Below are positions 55,034-64,000 of a stretch of 64,000 nt of DNA, piece after piece; position 1 is the stretch's first letter; every line of letters begins with the position of its first letter. The stretch covers positions 56,437 to 120,436 of the forward strand of contig NZ_UZWE01000018.1 in assembly GCF_900631945.1 (NCBI RefSeq), given 5' to 3'. This DNA is from Paracoccus haematequi. GTDB taxonomy: Bacteria; Pseudomonadota; Alphaproteobacteria; Rhodobacterales; Rhodobacteraceae. The notes under the pieces were generated by a model. It did not search any database. It was not told the origin of the DNA and saw only the letters and a list, made by a program, of their open reading frames with translations. The translations under genes were made by a program, and so were the position numbers.

Positions 55034-55660
55034 ATGAAAGACGCATATTCCCTGATCCTGGCCGCGATCGAGGCCGGCACCTATCGCCCCGGCGACCGGC
55101 TGGTCGAATCCGAACTGGCCGAACGCTTCGGCGTCAGCCGCACCCCCGTGCGCGAGGCGTTGCAGCGGCTGGAAACCCAGGCGATGCTGGTCCGCGACGG
55201 GCGCAGCCTGATCGTCGCATCGCTGGACCACAACCAACTGGCCGAGCTTTACACCGTCCGCGCGGAACTGGAGGCCCTGGCCGCCCGCCTTGCCGCCCGC
55301 CACGCCACGCCCGAGGAGGTGCGCGTCCTGGCGCAGATGGTGGCCGACGACCAGCGGGCCGTCCGCGACCCCGAGGCCTTGGCCCGCGCCAACAAGCGCT
55401 TCCACCACCAGATCCACCTGGCGTCCCACAACCGCTATCTGGTCCAGCAGCTTGACCTGGTGCACCGGACCATGGCGCTGATGGCCAAGACCTCGCTTGC
55501 CGCCGAGGGGCGGGGGGAAACCGCGCTTGCCGAACACAAGCGCATCGTCGATGCGATCGCGGCGGGCGACGGGGCGGCGGCGGACAGGGCGCTGCGGCAG
55601 CATATCTCGATGGCCTGGGAAACGCGGCTGAAGCTGGAGGCCGCGGTGGACCGTGACTGA
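55034..55660 (+). CDS. GntR-family regulator with FCD domain (FadR subfamily)
   Basis: A 208-aa regulator. The N-terminal winged helix has RLVESELAERFGVSRTPVRE near residues 24-43; the C-terminal FCD domain shows the metal-binding histidine pattern (RANKRFHHQIHLASHNRYL ... EHKRIVDAIAAGD ... LRQHISMAWE). Such regulators sense small organic acids. The target is unknown; the divergent phosphatase and the downstream alkA-esterase pair are candidates. It overlaps alkA by eight bases. Confidence 0.9.
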   Translation: MKDAYSLILAAIEAGTYRPGDRLVESELAERFGVSRTPVREALQRLETQAMLVRDGRSLIVASLDHNQLAELYTVRAELEALAARLAARHATPEEVRVLAQMVADDQRAVRDPEALARANKRFHHQIHLASHNRYLVQQLDLVHRTMALMAKTSLAAEGRGETALAEHKRIVDAIAAGDGAAADRALRQHISMAWETRLKLEAAVDRD

Positions 55661-56288
55661 CGCCCCGCGCCTGATCCGGACCGCCGGCGACCTGGCCGAG
55701 GGGATGGCCCATCTGGTCGCCGTCTGTCCGGTCTGGGCACGGGTCGCGCCGGATCTTGGCGCCCTGCCCCTGCGGCGGCGCCCCGACGGGTTCGAGGCCA
55801 TCGCCCACGCCATCGTCGGCCAGCAGATCTCGGTCGCGGCGGCGGATGCGATCTGGGCGCGGATGGGCGCGGCGGGGCTGCTGACGGCCGACGGCATCGC
55901 AACGGCGGACGAGGACGCGTTGCGCGCCGCGGGCCTGTCGCGACCCAAGGCGCGTTACCTCAGGGGGATCGCGGCAGCGGGGCTGGACTGGGACGGCCTG
56001 CGCGCCCTGCCCGACGACCAGGCCATCGCGGCGCTTGTGGCCCTGCCCGGCATCGGCGTCTGGACGGCGGAAATCTATCTGAAATTCGCGCTTGGCCGGG
56101 CGGATGCGTTCGCGGCGGGCGATCTGGCCCTGCAAGAGGCCGCGCGGGCGATGTATGGCCTGGACGCCCGACCCGGCCCCGCCGCGCTGCGGGCGATGGC
56201 GGAACCCTGGCGCCCCTGGCGCGCGGTTGCGGCGCGGGGCCTGTGGGCCTATTACCGGCTGGCCAAGGGCCGCGAGGGAGTGTCATGA
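55653..56288 (+). CDS. alkA: DNA-3-methyladenine glycosylase II
   Basis: AlkA excises 3-methyladenine and other alkylated bases as the first step of base excision repair. The 211-aa protein has the helix-hairpin-helix-GPD core ALVALPGIGVWTAEIYLKFA with the catalytic aspartate in DAFAAGDLALQEAAR, and lacks the E. coli AlkA N-terminal domain. The start is a GTG within the end of the GntR gene. It ends in an ATGA overlap with the esterase gene. Confidence 0.93.
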   Translation: MTDAPRLIRTAGDLAEGMAHLVAVCPVWARVAPDLGALPLRRRPDGFEAIAHAIVGQQISVAAADAIWARMGAAGLLTADGIATADEDALRAAGLSRPKARYLRGIAAAGLDWDGLRALPDDQAIAALVALPGIGVWTAEIYLKFALGRADAFAAGDLALQEAARAMYGLDARPGPAALRAMAEPWRPWRAVAARGLWAYYRLAKGREGVS

Positions 56289-56935
56289 GCCAGTTGAAAT
56301 CCGCCCGCAAGGGACCGTCCAGGGCCGATGCGGTCGTGGTCTTCCTGCACGGCTATGGCGCGGACGGGGCCGACCTGCTGGGCCTGGCCGACCCGCTGGG
56401 ACCGCATCTGCCCGGCGTGGCCTTCCATGCCCCCGACGCTCCGGAACGCAGCGTCAACAATCCCTTCGGGTTCCAGTGGTTTCCGATCCCCTGGCTGGAC
56501 GGTTCCACCGAGGCGCAGGCGAAGGAATCGATGGAACGATCCATCGGCTTGCTGAACGGCTGGCTGGACAAGGTTCTGGCGGACGAAGGGCTGACCGCGG
56601 ACCGGATGGTCGTGGTGGGCTTTTCCCAGGGCACGATGATGGCGCTGCATGTGCTGCCGCGCCGGGACCAGGCGGTCGCCGGGATCGTCGGCTTCTCGGG
56701 CCGGTTGCTGGCCCCCGACCTGCTGGCCGAGGCGAAGGTCAAGCCGCCGGTCCTGCTGCTGCACGGCGATCAGGATCCGATGGTGCCGTTCCAAGACATG
56801 CAGCTTGCCGGAGAGGCGCTGGAGGCGGCGGGTTTCACCGTCTATGGCCATGTGATGAAGGGTACCGGGCACGGCATTTCCCCCGATGGGCTGTCGGTGG
56901 CGCTGAGCTTCCTGAAGGATCGGCTGGGGAAATAA
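56285..56935 (+). CDS. Phospholipase/carboxylesterase-family alpha/beta hydrolase
   Basis: A 216-aa serine hydrolase of the EstB/YpfH type. The oxyanion region is VVFLHGYGADGADLLGLAD, the nucleophile elbow VVVGFSQGTMMAL, the acid is in LLHGDQDPMVPF, and the histidine in MKGTGHGISPDG. It is cytoplasmic, with a broad short-ester substrate range in related enzymes. It ends 51 bases before the convergent VOC gene, with a dispersed repeat between. Confidence 0.93.
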   Translation: MSQLKSARKGPSRADAVVVFLHGYGADGADLLGLADPLGPHLPGVAFHAPDAPERSVNNPFGFQWFPIPWLDGSTEAQAKESMERSIGLLNGWLDKVLADEGLTADRMVVVGFSQGTMMALHVLPRRDQAVAGIVGFSGRLLAPDLLAEAKVKPPVLLLHGDQDPMVPFQDMQLAGEALEAAGFTVYGHVMKGTGHGISPDGLSVALSFLKDRLGK

Positions 56936-56936
56936 G

Positions 56937-56986
56937 GCGGGGGCTTCGCGCCCCCGCACCCCCGCGGGATATTTCCGCACAGAAGA
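56937..56986 (+). repeat. Dispersed palindromic repeat, copy E
   Basis: GCGGGGGC (56937-56944) and GCCCCCGC (56950-56957) pair around TTCGC. The tail is ACCCCCGCGGGATATTTCCG then CACAGAAGA. It is the clearest copy of the family and occupies the whole gap between the convergent esterase and VOC genes. Confidence 0.7.
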
Positions 56987-56987
56987 T

Positions 56988-57413
56988 TTAACGCCAGATC
57001 GCCGGGTCGGCGAGTTCGATCGAATTGCCCGCCGGATCGCGCAGATAGATCGACCGCGCGCCGTTCGGCCAGGAAAAATCGGCCTCGATGGCGATGCCAT
57101 GGCCGGTCAGGTGGCGGCGCCAGGCATCCAGATGGCCGGGGTCCACGGCCAGGCAGAAATGGCCCGGTCCCCGCGCGCCGTGCGGCGGCACCGGCAGGCG
57201 CGCGCCGGGCTTCGGCGGCTGTTCGGTGGCGGCGGGGTTGAAGACCAGCAGAACCTGCGACGGCGTCACGCGAAAGAACACATGCCGCCCCGGCACGGCC
57301 TGGAACGGCGCCAGCCCCATCACGTCGCGCCAGAAGGCTGTCGCGGCGTCCAGATCCTCGGCGTAGAGGGCGGTTTCCAGCGTGCCAAGCACGGGGGGCG
57401 TTCGGTCCGTCAT
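56988..57413 (-). CDS. VOC-family protein (glyoxalase fold)
   Basis: A 141-aa VOC protein. It has LETALYAEDLDAATAFWRDV at the N-terminus, the His/Glu metal-ligand-like segments in GHFCLAVDPGHLDAW, and SIYLRDPAGNSIELAD at the C-terminus. It may be a lyase or dioxygenase-type enzyme, or a resistance protein; substrate unknown. The ATG at 57413 (MTDRTPPVLG) is preferred over longer alternatives. Confidence 0.88.
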   Translation of the reverse strand: MTDRTPPVLGTLETALYAEDLDAATAFWRDVMGLAPFQAVPGRHVFFRVTPSQVLLVFNPAATEQPPKPGARLPVPPHGARGPGHFCLAVDPGHLDAWRRHLTGHGIAIEADFSWPNGARSIYLRDPAGNSIELADPAIWR

Positions 57414-57598
57414 GATCCGCAGACTGCCAGCGGCGCGGGCGGAAGGCAATTGTCATGGCCTTGTCACCATCCCGGATTATTCGATCCGCAGACCGGACAG
57501 ATCCGGGGGCTTGCCAGATGCCGGACGCGATATATAGTCGAAGCCACGGATCTGACGGGGCGCCCCCGGCCACCCATGGGGGCAGGCGGGAAGGCAAC

Positions 57599-58198
57599 AT
57601 GCTGGATCAGCGACACCAGACGGATTTTCGAACCCAGTTCGTGCGAGAGCCTGCAGGCCTGCGCCATTATCCGGCCCTGGTGCTGAACGCGGATTATCGG
57701 CCGCTATCCTATTATCCGCTGTCGCTGTGGCCTTGGCAGGAGGCGGTCAAGGCCGCCTTCCTGGACCGCGTGGACATCATCGCCGAATATGACGAGGTGG
57801 TGCGAAGTCAGCGCCAAGCGTTCCGCCTGCCCTCGGTCGTCGTTCTGAAAGATTACGTCAAACCCCAGAAGCGCGTGGCCTTCACGCGCTTCAATCTTTT
57901 CCTGCGGGACGAATTCTGCTGCCAGTATTGCGGGCACAAGGGCGACCTGACCTTCGACCATGTGGTGCCCCGGTCGCGCGGCGGCGTCACCAGTTGGGAA
58001 AACGTCGTCGCCGCCTGTTCGCCCTGCAACCTGCGCAAGGCCAACCGCAGCCTGCGCCATTCGGGCATGAGCCTGCGCCGCAAGCCCCGCCAGCCGTCCC
58101 CCGAGGAGATGCACGCGGCAGGCCGGCGCTTTCCGCCGAATCACCTGCACGACAGCTGGATGGATTTCCTGTACTGGGACGCCGAACTGGAAAGCTGA
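57599..58198 (+). CDS. HNH endonuclease
   Basis: A 199-aa protein with a C-terminal HNH domain: zinc-binding CQYCGHKGDLTFDHVVPRSR, the second cysteine pair in CSPCN, and the catalytic His in FDHVVPRSRGG. The N-terminal half (YPALVLNADYRPLSYYPLSL) is typical of the widespread alphaproteobacterial stand-alone HNH protein, whose role is unknown. The start follows GGGAAGG. The 185 bases upstream hold no other feature that I can support. Confidence 0.9.
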   Translation: MLDQRHQTDFRTQFVREPAGLRHYPALVLNADYRPLSYYPLSLWPWQEAVKAAFLDRVDIIAEYDEVVRSQRQAFRLPSVVVLKDYVKPQKRVAFTRFNLFLRDEFCCQYCGHKGDLTFDHVVPRSRGGVTSWENVVAACSPCNLRKANRSLRHSGMSLRRKPRQPSPEEMHAAGRRFPPNHLHDSWMDFLYWDAELES

Positions 58199-58202
58199 GG
58201 CG

Positions 58203-58376
58203 TCAGGCGTCGTGATCGTGCCGGTCGCCCTGCGCCAGATGCAGCAAGGCGGCCCCGGACAGGGCGATCAGCGCCACGGCCACCGCCGGAACGCCCGCCG
58301 CGAAAGAGGCCCACAGCGTCAGGGCAGCGACAAGAATGACTGCGGCGATCAGGATCAGGAAATGCGGCAGGGGCAT
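58203..58376 (-). CDS. 57-aa membrane protein
   Basis: This short gene reads MPLPHFLILIAAVILVAALT, a second hydrophobic stretch (AVAVALIALSGAALLHLA), and an acidic His-rich end (QGDRHDHDA). It is probably a two-helix inner-membrane protein, with both termini on the same side. It converges with the HNH gene and lies downstream of dapA's strand-mate position, between dapA and HNH. The family is not recognised. Confidence 0.65.
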   Translation of the reverse strand: MPLPHFLILIAAVILVAALTLWASFAAGVPAVAVALIALSGAALLHLAQGDRHDHDA

Positions 58377-58470
58377 GGCGGACGTCTCCTCGACCCCAAT
58401 ATGGGGCCGGGGAACCGCTTTGAAAAGACGATGCGGTAAATGCGCGCGAAAATGTCGCGCGCCTTCGCCG

Positions 58471-59346
58471 TCAGGTCAGCCCGGCATGGGCCAGCGCCGC
58501 GTCGATCAGGCGGCGGGTCGGTTCGGTCAGCGCCACCAGCGGCAGGCGCACCCGTTCGTCGCACAGGCCCAGCCGCGACATGGCGTATTTCGCCCCGACC
58601 AGGCCCGGTTCGACGAAGATCGCGATATGCAGCGGCATCAGCCGGTCCTGGTATTCCAGCGCCTTGGCGTAATCACCCGCCAGGGTCGCGTTCTGGAATT
58701 CGGCGCAGAGCTTCGGCGCGACATTCGCGGTGACGCTGATGCAGCCCACGCCGCCATGGGCGTTGAAGCCAAGCGCGGTGCCGTCCTCGCCCGACAGCTG
58801 CACGAAATCGGGGCCGCAGGTGATGCGCTGCTGGCTCACCCGCTCCAGCTTGCCGGTGGCGTCCTTGACGCCGACGATCGTCGGCAGCTTCGCCAGTTCG
58901 CCCATGGTTTCCGGTGTCATGTCCACGACCGACCGGCCGGGAATGTTGTAGATGATGATCGGCAGGTCGCTGGCCTCGGCCAGGGCGGTGTAATGGGCGA
59001 TCAGCCCGGCCTGGGTCGGCTTGTTGTAATAGGGCGTCACGACCAGGGCCGCGTCCGCGCCGACCTCGGCCGCATGGCGGACCAGGCCGATGCCCTCGCG
59101 GGTGCTGTTCGACCCCGCGCCCGCGATGACCGGGATGCGGCCGTCCGCGGCGCGCACGACCTCTTCGATCACCAGGCGGTGTTCGTCATGGGTCAGGGTC
59201 GGGCTTTCGCCGGTGGTGCCGACCGGGACAAGGCCGTGGCTGCCCTGGTCGACATGCCAGTCGACCAGCTTCTTCAGCGTGTCCAGGTCCAGTTCGCCGT
59301 CCGGGGTGAACGGCGTGACCAGTGCGGGCAGGGATCCCTTGAACAT
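58471..59346 (-). CDS. dapA: 4-hydroxy-tetrahydrodipicolinate synthase
   Basis: DapA condenses pyruvate with aspartate semialdehyde at the entry to lysine and diaminopimelate synthesis. The 291-aa barrel has [32 protein letters not shown], the tyrosine of [15 protein letters not shown], the Schiff-base lysine in IVGVKDATG, and [13 protein letters not shown]. It is divergent from the lytic transglycosylase gene, with a 111-base gap holding both promoters. Confidence 0.96.
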   Translation of the reverse strand: MFKGSLPALVTPFTPDGELDLDTLKKLVDWHVDQGSHGLVPVGTTGESPTLTHDEHRLVIEEVVRAADGRIPVIAGAGSNSTREGIGLVRHAAEVGADAALVVTPYYNKPTQAGLIAHYTALAEASDLPIIIYNIPGRSVVDMTPETMGELAKLPTIVGVKDATGKLERVSQQRITCGPDFVQLSGEDGTALGFNAHGGVGCISVTANVAPKLCAEFQNATLAGDYAKALEYQDRLMPLHIAIFVEPGLVGAKYAMSRLGLCDERVRLPLVALTEPTRRLIDAALAHAGLT

Positions 59347-59457
59347 GACACGCTTCCTTGCAGAGAGGTATGGATTGGGCGCCTGATAACGGGCCTGCGG
59401 GAACTTGCCAAGGATGTGAATTGCGTCCGGGCCGTGGGACGGCGACACAGGACGGTG

Positions 59458-61512
59458 ATGCGACTTCTGCGCGACATGCTGGCCGCCGGGCTGCTGATGC
59501 TCGCCCCCCTTGCCCCGGTTCGGGCCGAGGATGCGGGCGCGATGGCCCTTGCCCTGTCGGCGGCGGATGCGAAGGACTGGGTGACGGCGCGGGACGCCGC
59601 CCGCCGGTCGGGCCCGATGGCCGAGGCCCTGGTCGGCTGGCAGGCCCTGCGCGGTGGGCATGGGGACATCGGCGCCTATATCGACTTCGTGCGCGCCTAT
59701 GGCGACTGGCCGGGGCTGGCCCTGCTGCGCGAACGGGGCGACGCGAAACTGCGCCCCGACCTGCCCGCGCAGGACATCCGCGACTGGTTCGGCGACCGCC
59801 TGCCCGACACGCTGGCGGCCGAGAACGCCTTTCTGGCGGTGCTGGACCCGGCTGCCGCCCGCGCCGAACGCGCCCGCTTCTGGACCACCATGCCGCTGAC
59901 CGCGCCCGAGGAAGCCGCCTTCCTGGCCGCGCATGGTCCCGAACTGACGCCGCTGCTGACCGCGCGGGCTGTGGCGATGCTGGACCGGCAGGACTGGGCG
60001 CAGGCCGAACGGCTGCTGCCCAGGCTGCCCGAACCCGACCGCCCGCTGCTGGCCGCGCGCATCGCCCTGCAAGCCGGGCGGGCCGGGGTGGACGACCTGA
60101 TCCTGGCGCTGCCCGACGCCGCGCGCGCCGATCCGGGCCTGACGCTGGACCGCTTCCTGTGGCGGGTCCGCGCCAAGCAGCACGAAGGCGCGCAGGCGCT
60201 GATGCTGGACGCCTCGACCGATGCTGCGGCGCTGCGCGTCCCAGAGGCCTGGGCGCAGATGCGGGTGGATTACGCGCGCATGGCAATGCGGGGGGGCGAC
60301 TGGGCGCGGGCCGAGGCCCTAGCGCATCCGCATTTCCTGCCGCCGGACAACCGCCATTACGCGGATCTGGAATGGCTGGCCGGCTTTGCCGCGCTGAAGC
60401 AGGGGGCCGGGGACCGGGCACTGGCGCATTTTCGGCATCTGGAAACCGTCGTCGGCAGCCAGATCAGCAAATCCCGCGCCTTTTATTGGCAGGCCCGCGC
60501 GCATCAGGCGCTTGGCGACGCCGCGGCGGCAGAGGCCGCCTTTGCGCAGGCGGCGGCCATGCCCGGCACCTATTACGGCCAGCTTGCCGCCGAGCAGGTC
60601 GGGGCGCCGATGCCCGCCGATTATGCCGCCCCCGGCCCCCTGCCCGACTGGCGCGGGTCGTCCCTGGGCCATAGCAGCGTCTTCCGCGCCGGGCTTTGGC
60701 TTCTGGCGACGGGCCGCGCGGACGAGGCGCAGCGGTTCTTCCTGCACCTGTCGGAAACCGCCGATCCGCAGGACACGCTGCGCATGGCCCGCCTGATGTC
60801 CGAGGCCGGGATGCCCTGGCACGGGCTGCGCCTGTCGAAACGCGCGGCCGACAAGGGCGTCATCCACCCGGCGGCGCATTTCCCGATGACCGGCTTGCAG
60901 GACGGCGACCACCAGGTGCCGCCGGAACTGGTGCTGTCGATCGCCCGGCAGGAATCCGAATTCAACCCCGCCGCCCGCAGCCCGGTCGGCGCGCGCGGCC
61001 TGATGCAGGTGATGCCCGCCACCGCAGAACAGATGGCCCGCCAGATCCGAGAGCCCTTCGACTTGGCGCGGCTGACGGCGGATGGCGACTATAACGCCCG
61101 GCTGGGCGCGGCCTATCTGGCGGGGCTGCGCGACCGCTTCGGCGCGTCCACGGCGCTGACGGCGGCGGGCTACAATGCCGGGCCGGGGCGTCCGGCCCGC
61201 TGGCTGCGCGATTTCGGCGATCTGCGCCGCGACATGGACCCGGTGGAATGGGTGGAACTGATCCCCTTCGACGAGACCCGCAACTATGTCATGCGCGTGA
61301 CCGAGGCGATGCCGATCTATCGCGCCCGCATCCACGGCGAACCCGCGCCCATCGTGCCGACCTGGGATTTGACCGGCGGCGGGCTGATGCCGCCCCCGGT
61401 GGCGCGGCTGACGCTGGCCCTGTCGGCGCGCCCGATGGAAAAGCCCTTCATCGGGCCGCGGCTGCCCGCAGGATGGCTGCCCCCGGCCGTCGAGGAAGCG
61501 GCGGCGCGATAG
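59458..61512 (+). CDS. Soluble lytic murein transglycosylase (Slt70 type)
   Basis: A 684-aa periplasmic enzyme that cleaves the glycan strands of peptidoglycan to 1,6-anhydro products. It has a signal peptide ([17 protein letters not shown]), a long superhelical U-domain (residues about 30-480), and the C-terminal SLT domain with catalytic Glu-499 in [20 protein letters not shown], then [10 protein letters not shown] and [10 protein letters not shown]. The ATG at 59458 starts the signal peptide; the longer open frame upstream is antisense to dapA. Products may feed the GlcNAc recycling genes. Confidence 0.95.
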   Translation: MRLLRDMLAAGLLMLAPLAPVRAEDAGAMALALSAADAKDWVTARDAARRSGPMAEALVGWQALRGGHGDIGAYIDFVRAYGDWPGLALLRERGDAKLRPDLPAQDIRDWFGDRLPDTLAAENAFLAVLDPAAARAERARFWTTMPLTAPEEAAFLAAHGPELTPLLTARAVAMLDRQDWAQAERLLPRLPEPDRPLLAARIALQAGRAGVDDLILALPDAARADPGLTLDRFLWRVRAKQHEGAQALMLDASTDAAALRVPEAWAQMRVDYARMAMRGGDWARAEALAHPHFLPPDNRHYADLEWLAGFAALKQGAGDRALAHFRHLETVVGSQISKSRAFYWQARAHQALGDAAAAEAAFAQAAAMPGTYYGQLAAEQVGAPMPADYAAPGPLPDWRGSSLGHSSVFRAGLWLLATGRADEAQRFFLHLSETADPQDTLRMARLMSEAGMPWHGLRLSKRAADKGVIHPAAHFPMTGLQDGDHQVPPELVLSIARQESEFNPAARSPVGARGLMQVMPATAEQMARQIREPFDLARLTADGDYNARLGAAYLAGLRDRFGASTALTAAGYNAGPGRPARWLRDFGDLRRDMDPVEWVELIPFDETRNYVMRVTEAMPIYRARIHGEPAPIVPTWDLTGGGLMPPPVARLTLALSARPMEKPFIGPRLPAGWLPPAVEEAAAR

Positions 61513-61515
61513 GCC

Positions 61516-62082
61516 CTAGCTGTCGGGAAAGCCCAGCCAGGCCTCCATCTCCTCCCATGTCGTGTCCATCGCCCAGGCCTTGCTGATCCAGGGAATCCCG
61601 ACATGGCCATAGGCCAGCGACAGTTGCCATTCCGCCGCCGCCTCGCCCCGCCCCTCGATCCCCGCGACATACAGCGCCGAGGCCAGCCCGGTGCGGTCGG
61701 CGCCGCCCATGCAGTGGATCAGCAGGGGCTTGGGCGCGGCCCTCATCACCTCGATCAGCGCCATCACCTGCGCCTGGTCCAGCTCCTTGCTGGCGGACAT
61801 GCGAAAGTCGATATGCCGGATGCCAAGATGGTCGGTCAGGGCCAGTTCGGTTTCATACCAGTCAGCGCCCGCGTTTTCCCCGCGCAGGTTCAGAACGCTG
61901 GCGATGCCGTATTCGCGCTTCCACCGCGCCAGGGCCTGGCCGTCCATCTGGGCGGCGCGGTAGACTTGGCCGGGGCTGACCTCGTGGAAATTCCCGCTGA
62001 GACGCAGGAACCCCAGCCAGGCCGCCGTCGCGAACAGCAGGACGGCCAACCCCAGACCCAGCCGCCTTGCCTTGCGCCCCAT
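61516..62082 (-). CDS. Membrane-anchored tyrosine/dual-specificity phosphatase-like protein
   Basis: A 188-aa protein with an N-terminal membrane helix (LGLGLAVLLFATAAWLGFL) and a Cys-based phosphatase domain. The P-loop HCMGGADRTG fits CX5R, with VYRAAQMDGQALARWKREYG and VLNLRGENAG upstream as in atypical dual-specificity phosphatases. The catalytic domain is probably periplasmic, given the single anchor, which would be unusual for protein-tyrosine targets. The substrate is unknown. Confidence 0.88.
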   Translation of the reverse strand: MGRKARRLGLGLAVLLFATAAWLGFLRLSGNFHEVSPGQVYRAAQMDGQALARWKREYGIASVLNLRGENAGADWYETELALTDHLGIRHIDFRMSASKELDQAQVMALIEVMRAAPKPLLIHCMGGADRTGLASALYVAGIEGRGEAAAEWQLSLAYGHVGIPWISKAWAMDTTWEEMEAWLGFPDS

Positions 62083-62117
62083 GCCACACCCCTGAAAACC
62101 CGCTTCTTTCTAGCGGC

Positions 62118-63113
62118 CTAGGACCGGCCTGCGTCAATGGATTTCTGCCGCGCGCGCCACAACGTGAACAGCCCTGCCGCGACCACGATGGCGGCACCAA
62201 TCGCCACGTTCAGGTGCAGCACCTCGGCGAAGACCGTGACGCCGATGACGCTGACCCAGACAAGCTGGGTATAGGCGAAGGGTTGCAGGGCAGAGGCCTC
62301 GGCCAGTTCATAGGCGCGGATCAGCAGCCAATGCGACGCGATCCCGCAGGCGCAGAGCAGCGCCATCCAGATCCAGTCGGCGGGGGCCAGCCATTCCCAC
62401 TCCCGGATCCCCAGGATCGTCACCGTGACCGCCCCGGCGATGCCGGTCCAGAAAAAGCTGACCTGGGCCGGATCGTCGCGCGACACATGCCGCGTCAGCA
62501 GCCCATAGACCGCAAACAGCAGCGCGCAGGCGAAGGCCATGCCCGCCCCCAGGTTCAGCGGGGTTCTGCCGGGCCGCAGGATGATCAGGATGCCGACGAA
62601 GCCCACGCCGATGGCCGTCCAGCGGCGCCAGCCGACCTTTTCGCCCAGGATCGGCCCGGACAGCGCCGCGACCAGCAGCGGATAGGCGGTGAAGATCGCG
62701 TGCGTGCCGACCAGGCCCAGGCGGACAAAGGCCTCGATCATGATTGTGGCCTCGATCACCAGGATCGCGCCGCGCAGGATCTGGGTCTTGGGCCGCCTGG
62801 TGCGGATGGCGCGGCGCAGCCCGCCCGGCTGGCGCGAGACCAGGGCGATCACGAACAGCGCGAACACCCAGTATCGCAGCATGACGATCAGGACCGGCGG
62901 ATATTCGGACCCCAGCACCCGCGAAAACGCGTCCTGGACGGCGAAGATCAGGCTGGTGGCGCACATCAGCAGGATGCCCAGGCCGGTCCGGTCCCTGGCG
63001 CCCTGCGTCACCGGCGGAATCGGCGGCGGCGCGGCCGCAGCCGCCGCCGAGGCGGCGTAAGGCAATGGATCCTGATCGTCTGGCACGGCGCGTTCCCTGG
63101 ATGGGTCCGCCAT
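62118..63113 (-). CDS. EamA/DMT-family permease
   Basis: A 331-aa inner-membrane protein with ten predicted helices in two EamA repeats (LLMCATSLIFAVQDAFSRVL; ILRGAILVIEATIMIEAFVR; FFWTGIAGAVTVTILGI). An Ala/Pro-rich cytoplasmic N-terminus of about 40 residues precedes it. It belongs to the group of S-adenosylmethionine or metabolite permeases, but the substrate is unknown. It lies 35 bases before the phosphatase gene on the same strand. Confidence 0.88.
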   Translation of the reverse strand: MADPSRERAVPDDQDPLPYAASAAAAAAPPPIPPVTQGARDRTGLGILLMCATSLIFAVQDAFSRVLGSEYPPVLIVMLRYWVFALFVIALVSRQPGGLRRAIRTRRPKTQILRGAILVIEATIMIEAFVRLGLVGTHAIFTAYPLLVAALSGPILGEKVGWRRWTAIGVGFVGILIILRPGRTPLNLGAGMAFACALLFAVYGLLTRHVSRDDPAQVSFFWTGIAGAVTVTILGIREWEWLAPADWIWMALLCACGIASHWLLIRAYELAEASALQPFAYTQLVWVSVIGVTVFAEVLHLNVAIGAAIVVAAGLFTLWRARQKSIDAGRS

Positions 63114-63165
63114 GCACCCGTTTCCGCCCCAAGGTCAAGGCGGCCCCGCCCTGCCGGGGCGCAAA

Positions 63166-63954
63166 TCAGTCGCGGCTGCGGATGATCTTGGCCAGCGGTT
63201 CGAACACCTGGGTGTTGGCGGCGATCAGGCGGCCCGATTCCAGCGGGTCGTCCCCGTCGCGGATGCCTTCGACAAAGCCGCCCGCCTCGCGCACCAGCAG
63301 GATGCCCGCCGCCACGTCCCAGGGCTTGTTGCCGCGTTCCCAATAGCCGTCGTATCGCCCCGCCGCCACATAGGCGAGATCCAGCGCCGCCGATCCCATC
63401 CGCCGCACACCCGCCGTCAGCGGCATCAGCCGCGCCAGATCCTGCAACGCCGCAGGCAGCGGACCGCGCCCGGCAAAGGGAATGCCGGTGGCAAACAGCG
63501 ATTCGTCCAGCCGCCGACGCCCGGAAACGCGCATCCGCTGGTCGTTCATGAAGGCGCCGCCGCCCTTCTCGGCCACGAACAATTCGTCCTTGGCCGCGTC
63601 GAAGATCACGGCGGCGACGATTTCCTTCTTATGCTCCAGCGCGATGCTGATCGCCCAATGCGGCAGCCCGTGCAGAAAGTTGGTTGTCCCGTCCAGGGGA
63701 TCGACGATCCAGCGGCGGGTCGGATCCTCGCCCGCTTCCTCGCCGGTTTCCTCGCCCAGCCAGCCATAGTTGGGACGCGCGCCGCGCAGTTCGTCCTTGA
63801 TGATCCGCTCGGCCTCCTGGTCGGCCTTGCTGACGAAATCGCCCGCGCCCTTGACGCTGACCTGAAGGTTCTCGACCTCGCGGAAATCCTTGACGAGGCT
63901 GCGCCCGGCCTTGCGGGCGGCCTTGATCATGACGTTCAGATTGGCGCTTGCCAT
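63166..63954 (-). CDS. suhB: Inositol-1-monophosphatase family protein
   Basis: A 262-aa Mg-dependent phosphatase. The metal-site motifs are GEETGEEAGEDP, WIVDPLDGTTNFLHGLPHW and the C-terminal WDVAAGILLVREAGG. Bacterial SuhB members hydrolyse inositol monophosphate and also act in rRNA antitermination. The EamA gene follows 52 bases downstream. The gene is complete, and the last 46 bases of the window hold nothing else. Confidence 0.93.
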   Translation of the reverse strand: MASANLNVMIKAARKAGRSLVKDFREVENLQVSVKGAGDFVSKADQEAERIIKDELRGARPNYGWLGEETGEEAGEDPTRRWIVDPLDGTTNFLHGLPHWAISIALEHKKEIVAAVIFDAAKDELFVAEKGGGAFMNDQRMRVSGRRRLDESLFATGIPFAGRGPLPAALQDLARLMPLTAGVRRMGSAALDLAYVAAGRYDGYWERGNKPWDVAAGILLVREAGGFVEGIRDGDDPLESGRLIAANTQVFEPLAKIIRSRD

Positions 63955-64000
63955 GGGATGCTCCGGGAATGGGGGTCGGGGGCGTCATAGGGGCAAGCGG

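Noticed and set aside
57441..57600. Promoter at TTGTCA repeats upstream of the HNH gene
   Set aside because: No -10 element at proper spacing could be matched to either TTGTCA.
58336..59457. Upstream extension of the lytic transglycosylase frame
   Set aside because: It is antisense to dapA, and a proper signal peptide begins at 59458.
1..64000. CRISPR array, rRNA operon, complete IS element or prophage
   Set aside because: No regularly spaced repeats, rRNA sequence, transposase, or phage structural genes were seen on reading through both strands.

Overview
The window is a stretch of high-GC chromosome from an alphaproteobacterium of the family Rhodobacteraceae, most likely Paracoccus or a close relative. 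This is inferred from the run of genes TPR protein-ispE-pdxJ-acpS-lepB-rnc-era-recO, a methylsuccinyl-CoA dehydrogenase of the ethylmalonyl-CoA pathway, a 51-residue aa3-oxidase subunit IV of the Paracoccus type, DUF1491 and DUF2794 proteins, and dense packing with many 4-nt ATGA/GTGA overlaps. There are no rRNA genes, complete insertion sequences, CRISPR arrays or prophages.

Layout. 1-4800: a small OB-fold-like protein, UvrC, an S49 peptidase with a 43-aa membrane partner, and a LacI-type repressor. 4901-6417: two tRNA genes (Arg-CCT on +, Tyr-GTA on -) flank a two-gene accessory islet (a two-helix membrane protein with a GAF-like domain, plus a 71-aa protein) with a LexA-like box at its promoter. 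6541-8486: RlmB, a YHS protein and a CoA-binding protein, with a possible structured RNA between the last two. 8933-13674: MlaC/MlaA and a type I secretion ABC/HlyD pair. 13735-18322: RNase R, GNAT, DapE and a TauE-like exporter. 18479-20629: Mcd and a META lipoprotein. 20623-29838: one long minus-strand operon for cell essentials (IspE, PdxJ, AcpS, LepB, RNase III, Era, RecO), interrupted by a low-GC nuclease-like gene. 29917-41856: ETF-QO, GreA, AzlCD, oxidase subunit IV, an MBL hydrolase, an acyl-CoA dehydrogenase, TsaC, glutamate dehydrogenase and a TetR regulator. 41974-49886: two I78 inhibitor lipoproteins, DUF2794, HrpB, YcjX/YcjF-like proteins and the GlcNAc kinase/NagA pair. 49873-63954: IlvD, SugE behind a guanidine-II riboswitch, a UbiH-like hydroxylase, HAD phosphatase, GntR regulator, AlkA, esterase, HNH nuclease, DapA, lytic transglycosylase, phosphatase, EamA transporter and an inositol monophosphatase.

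Functional links. Mcd, the DmdC-like acyl-CoA dehydrogenase and ETF-QO belong to one electron route: acyl-CoA electrons pass through ETF to ubiquinone, and the UbiH-like enzyme acts in making that quinone. DapA and DapE serve lysine/diaminopimelate synthesis, while the lytic transglycosylase, NagA and the GlcNAc kinase turn over the wall. UvrC and AlkA are the DNA repair genes.

The most unusual features are: the guanidine-II riboswitch ahead of sugE; a family of palindromic repeats (five copies) with one copy inside the hrpB reading frame; a PD-(D/E)XK-like gene inserted in the pdxJ-acpS operon with both overlaps kept; a frameshift at the start of the ycjF-like gene; and the possibly SOS-controlled 2TM-GAF islet between the two tRNA genes.
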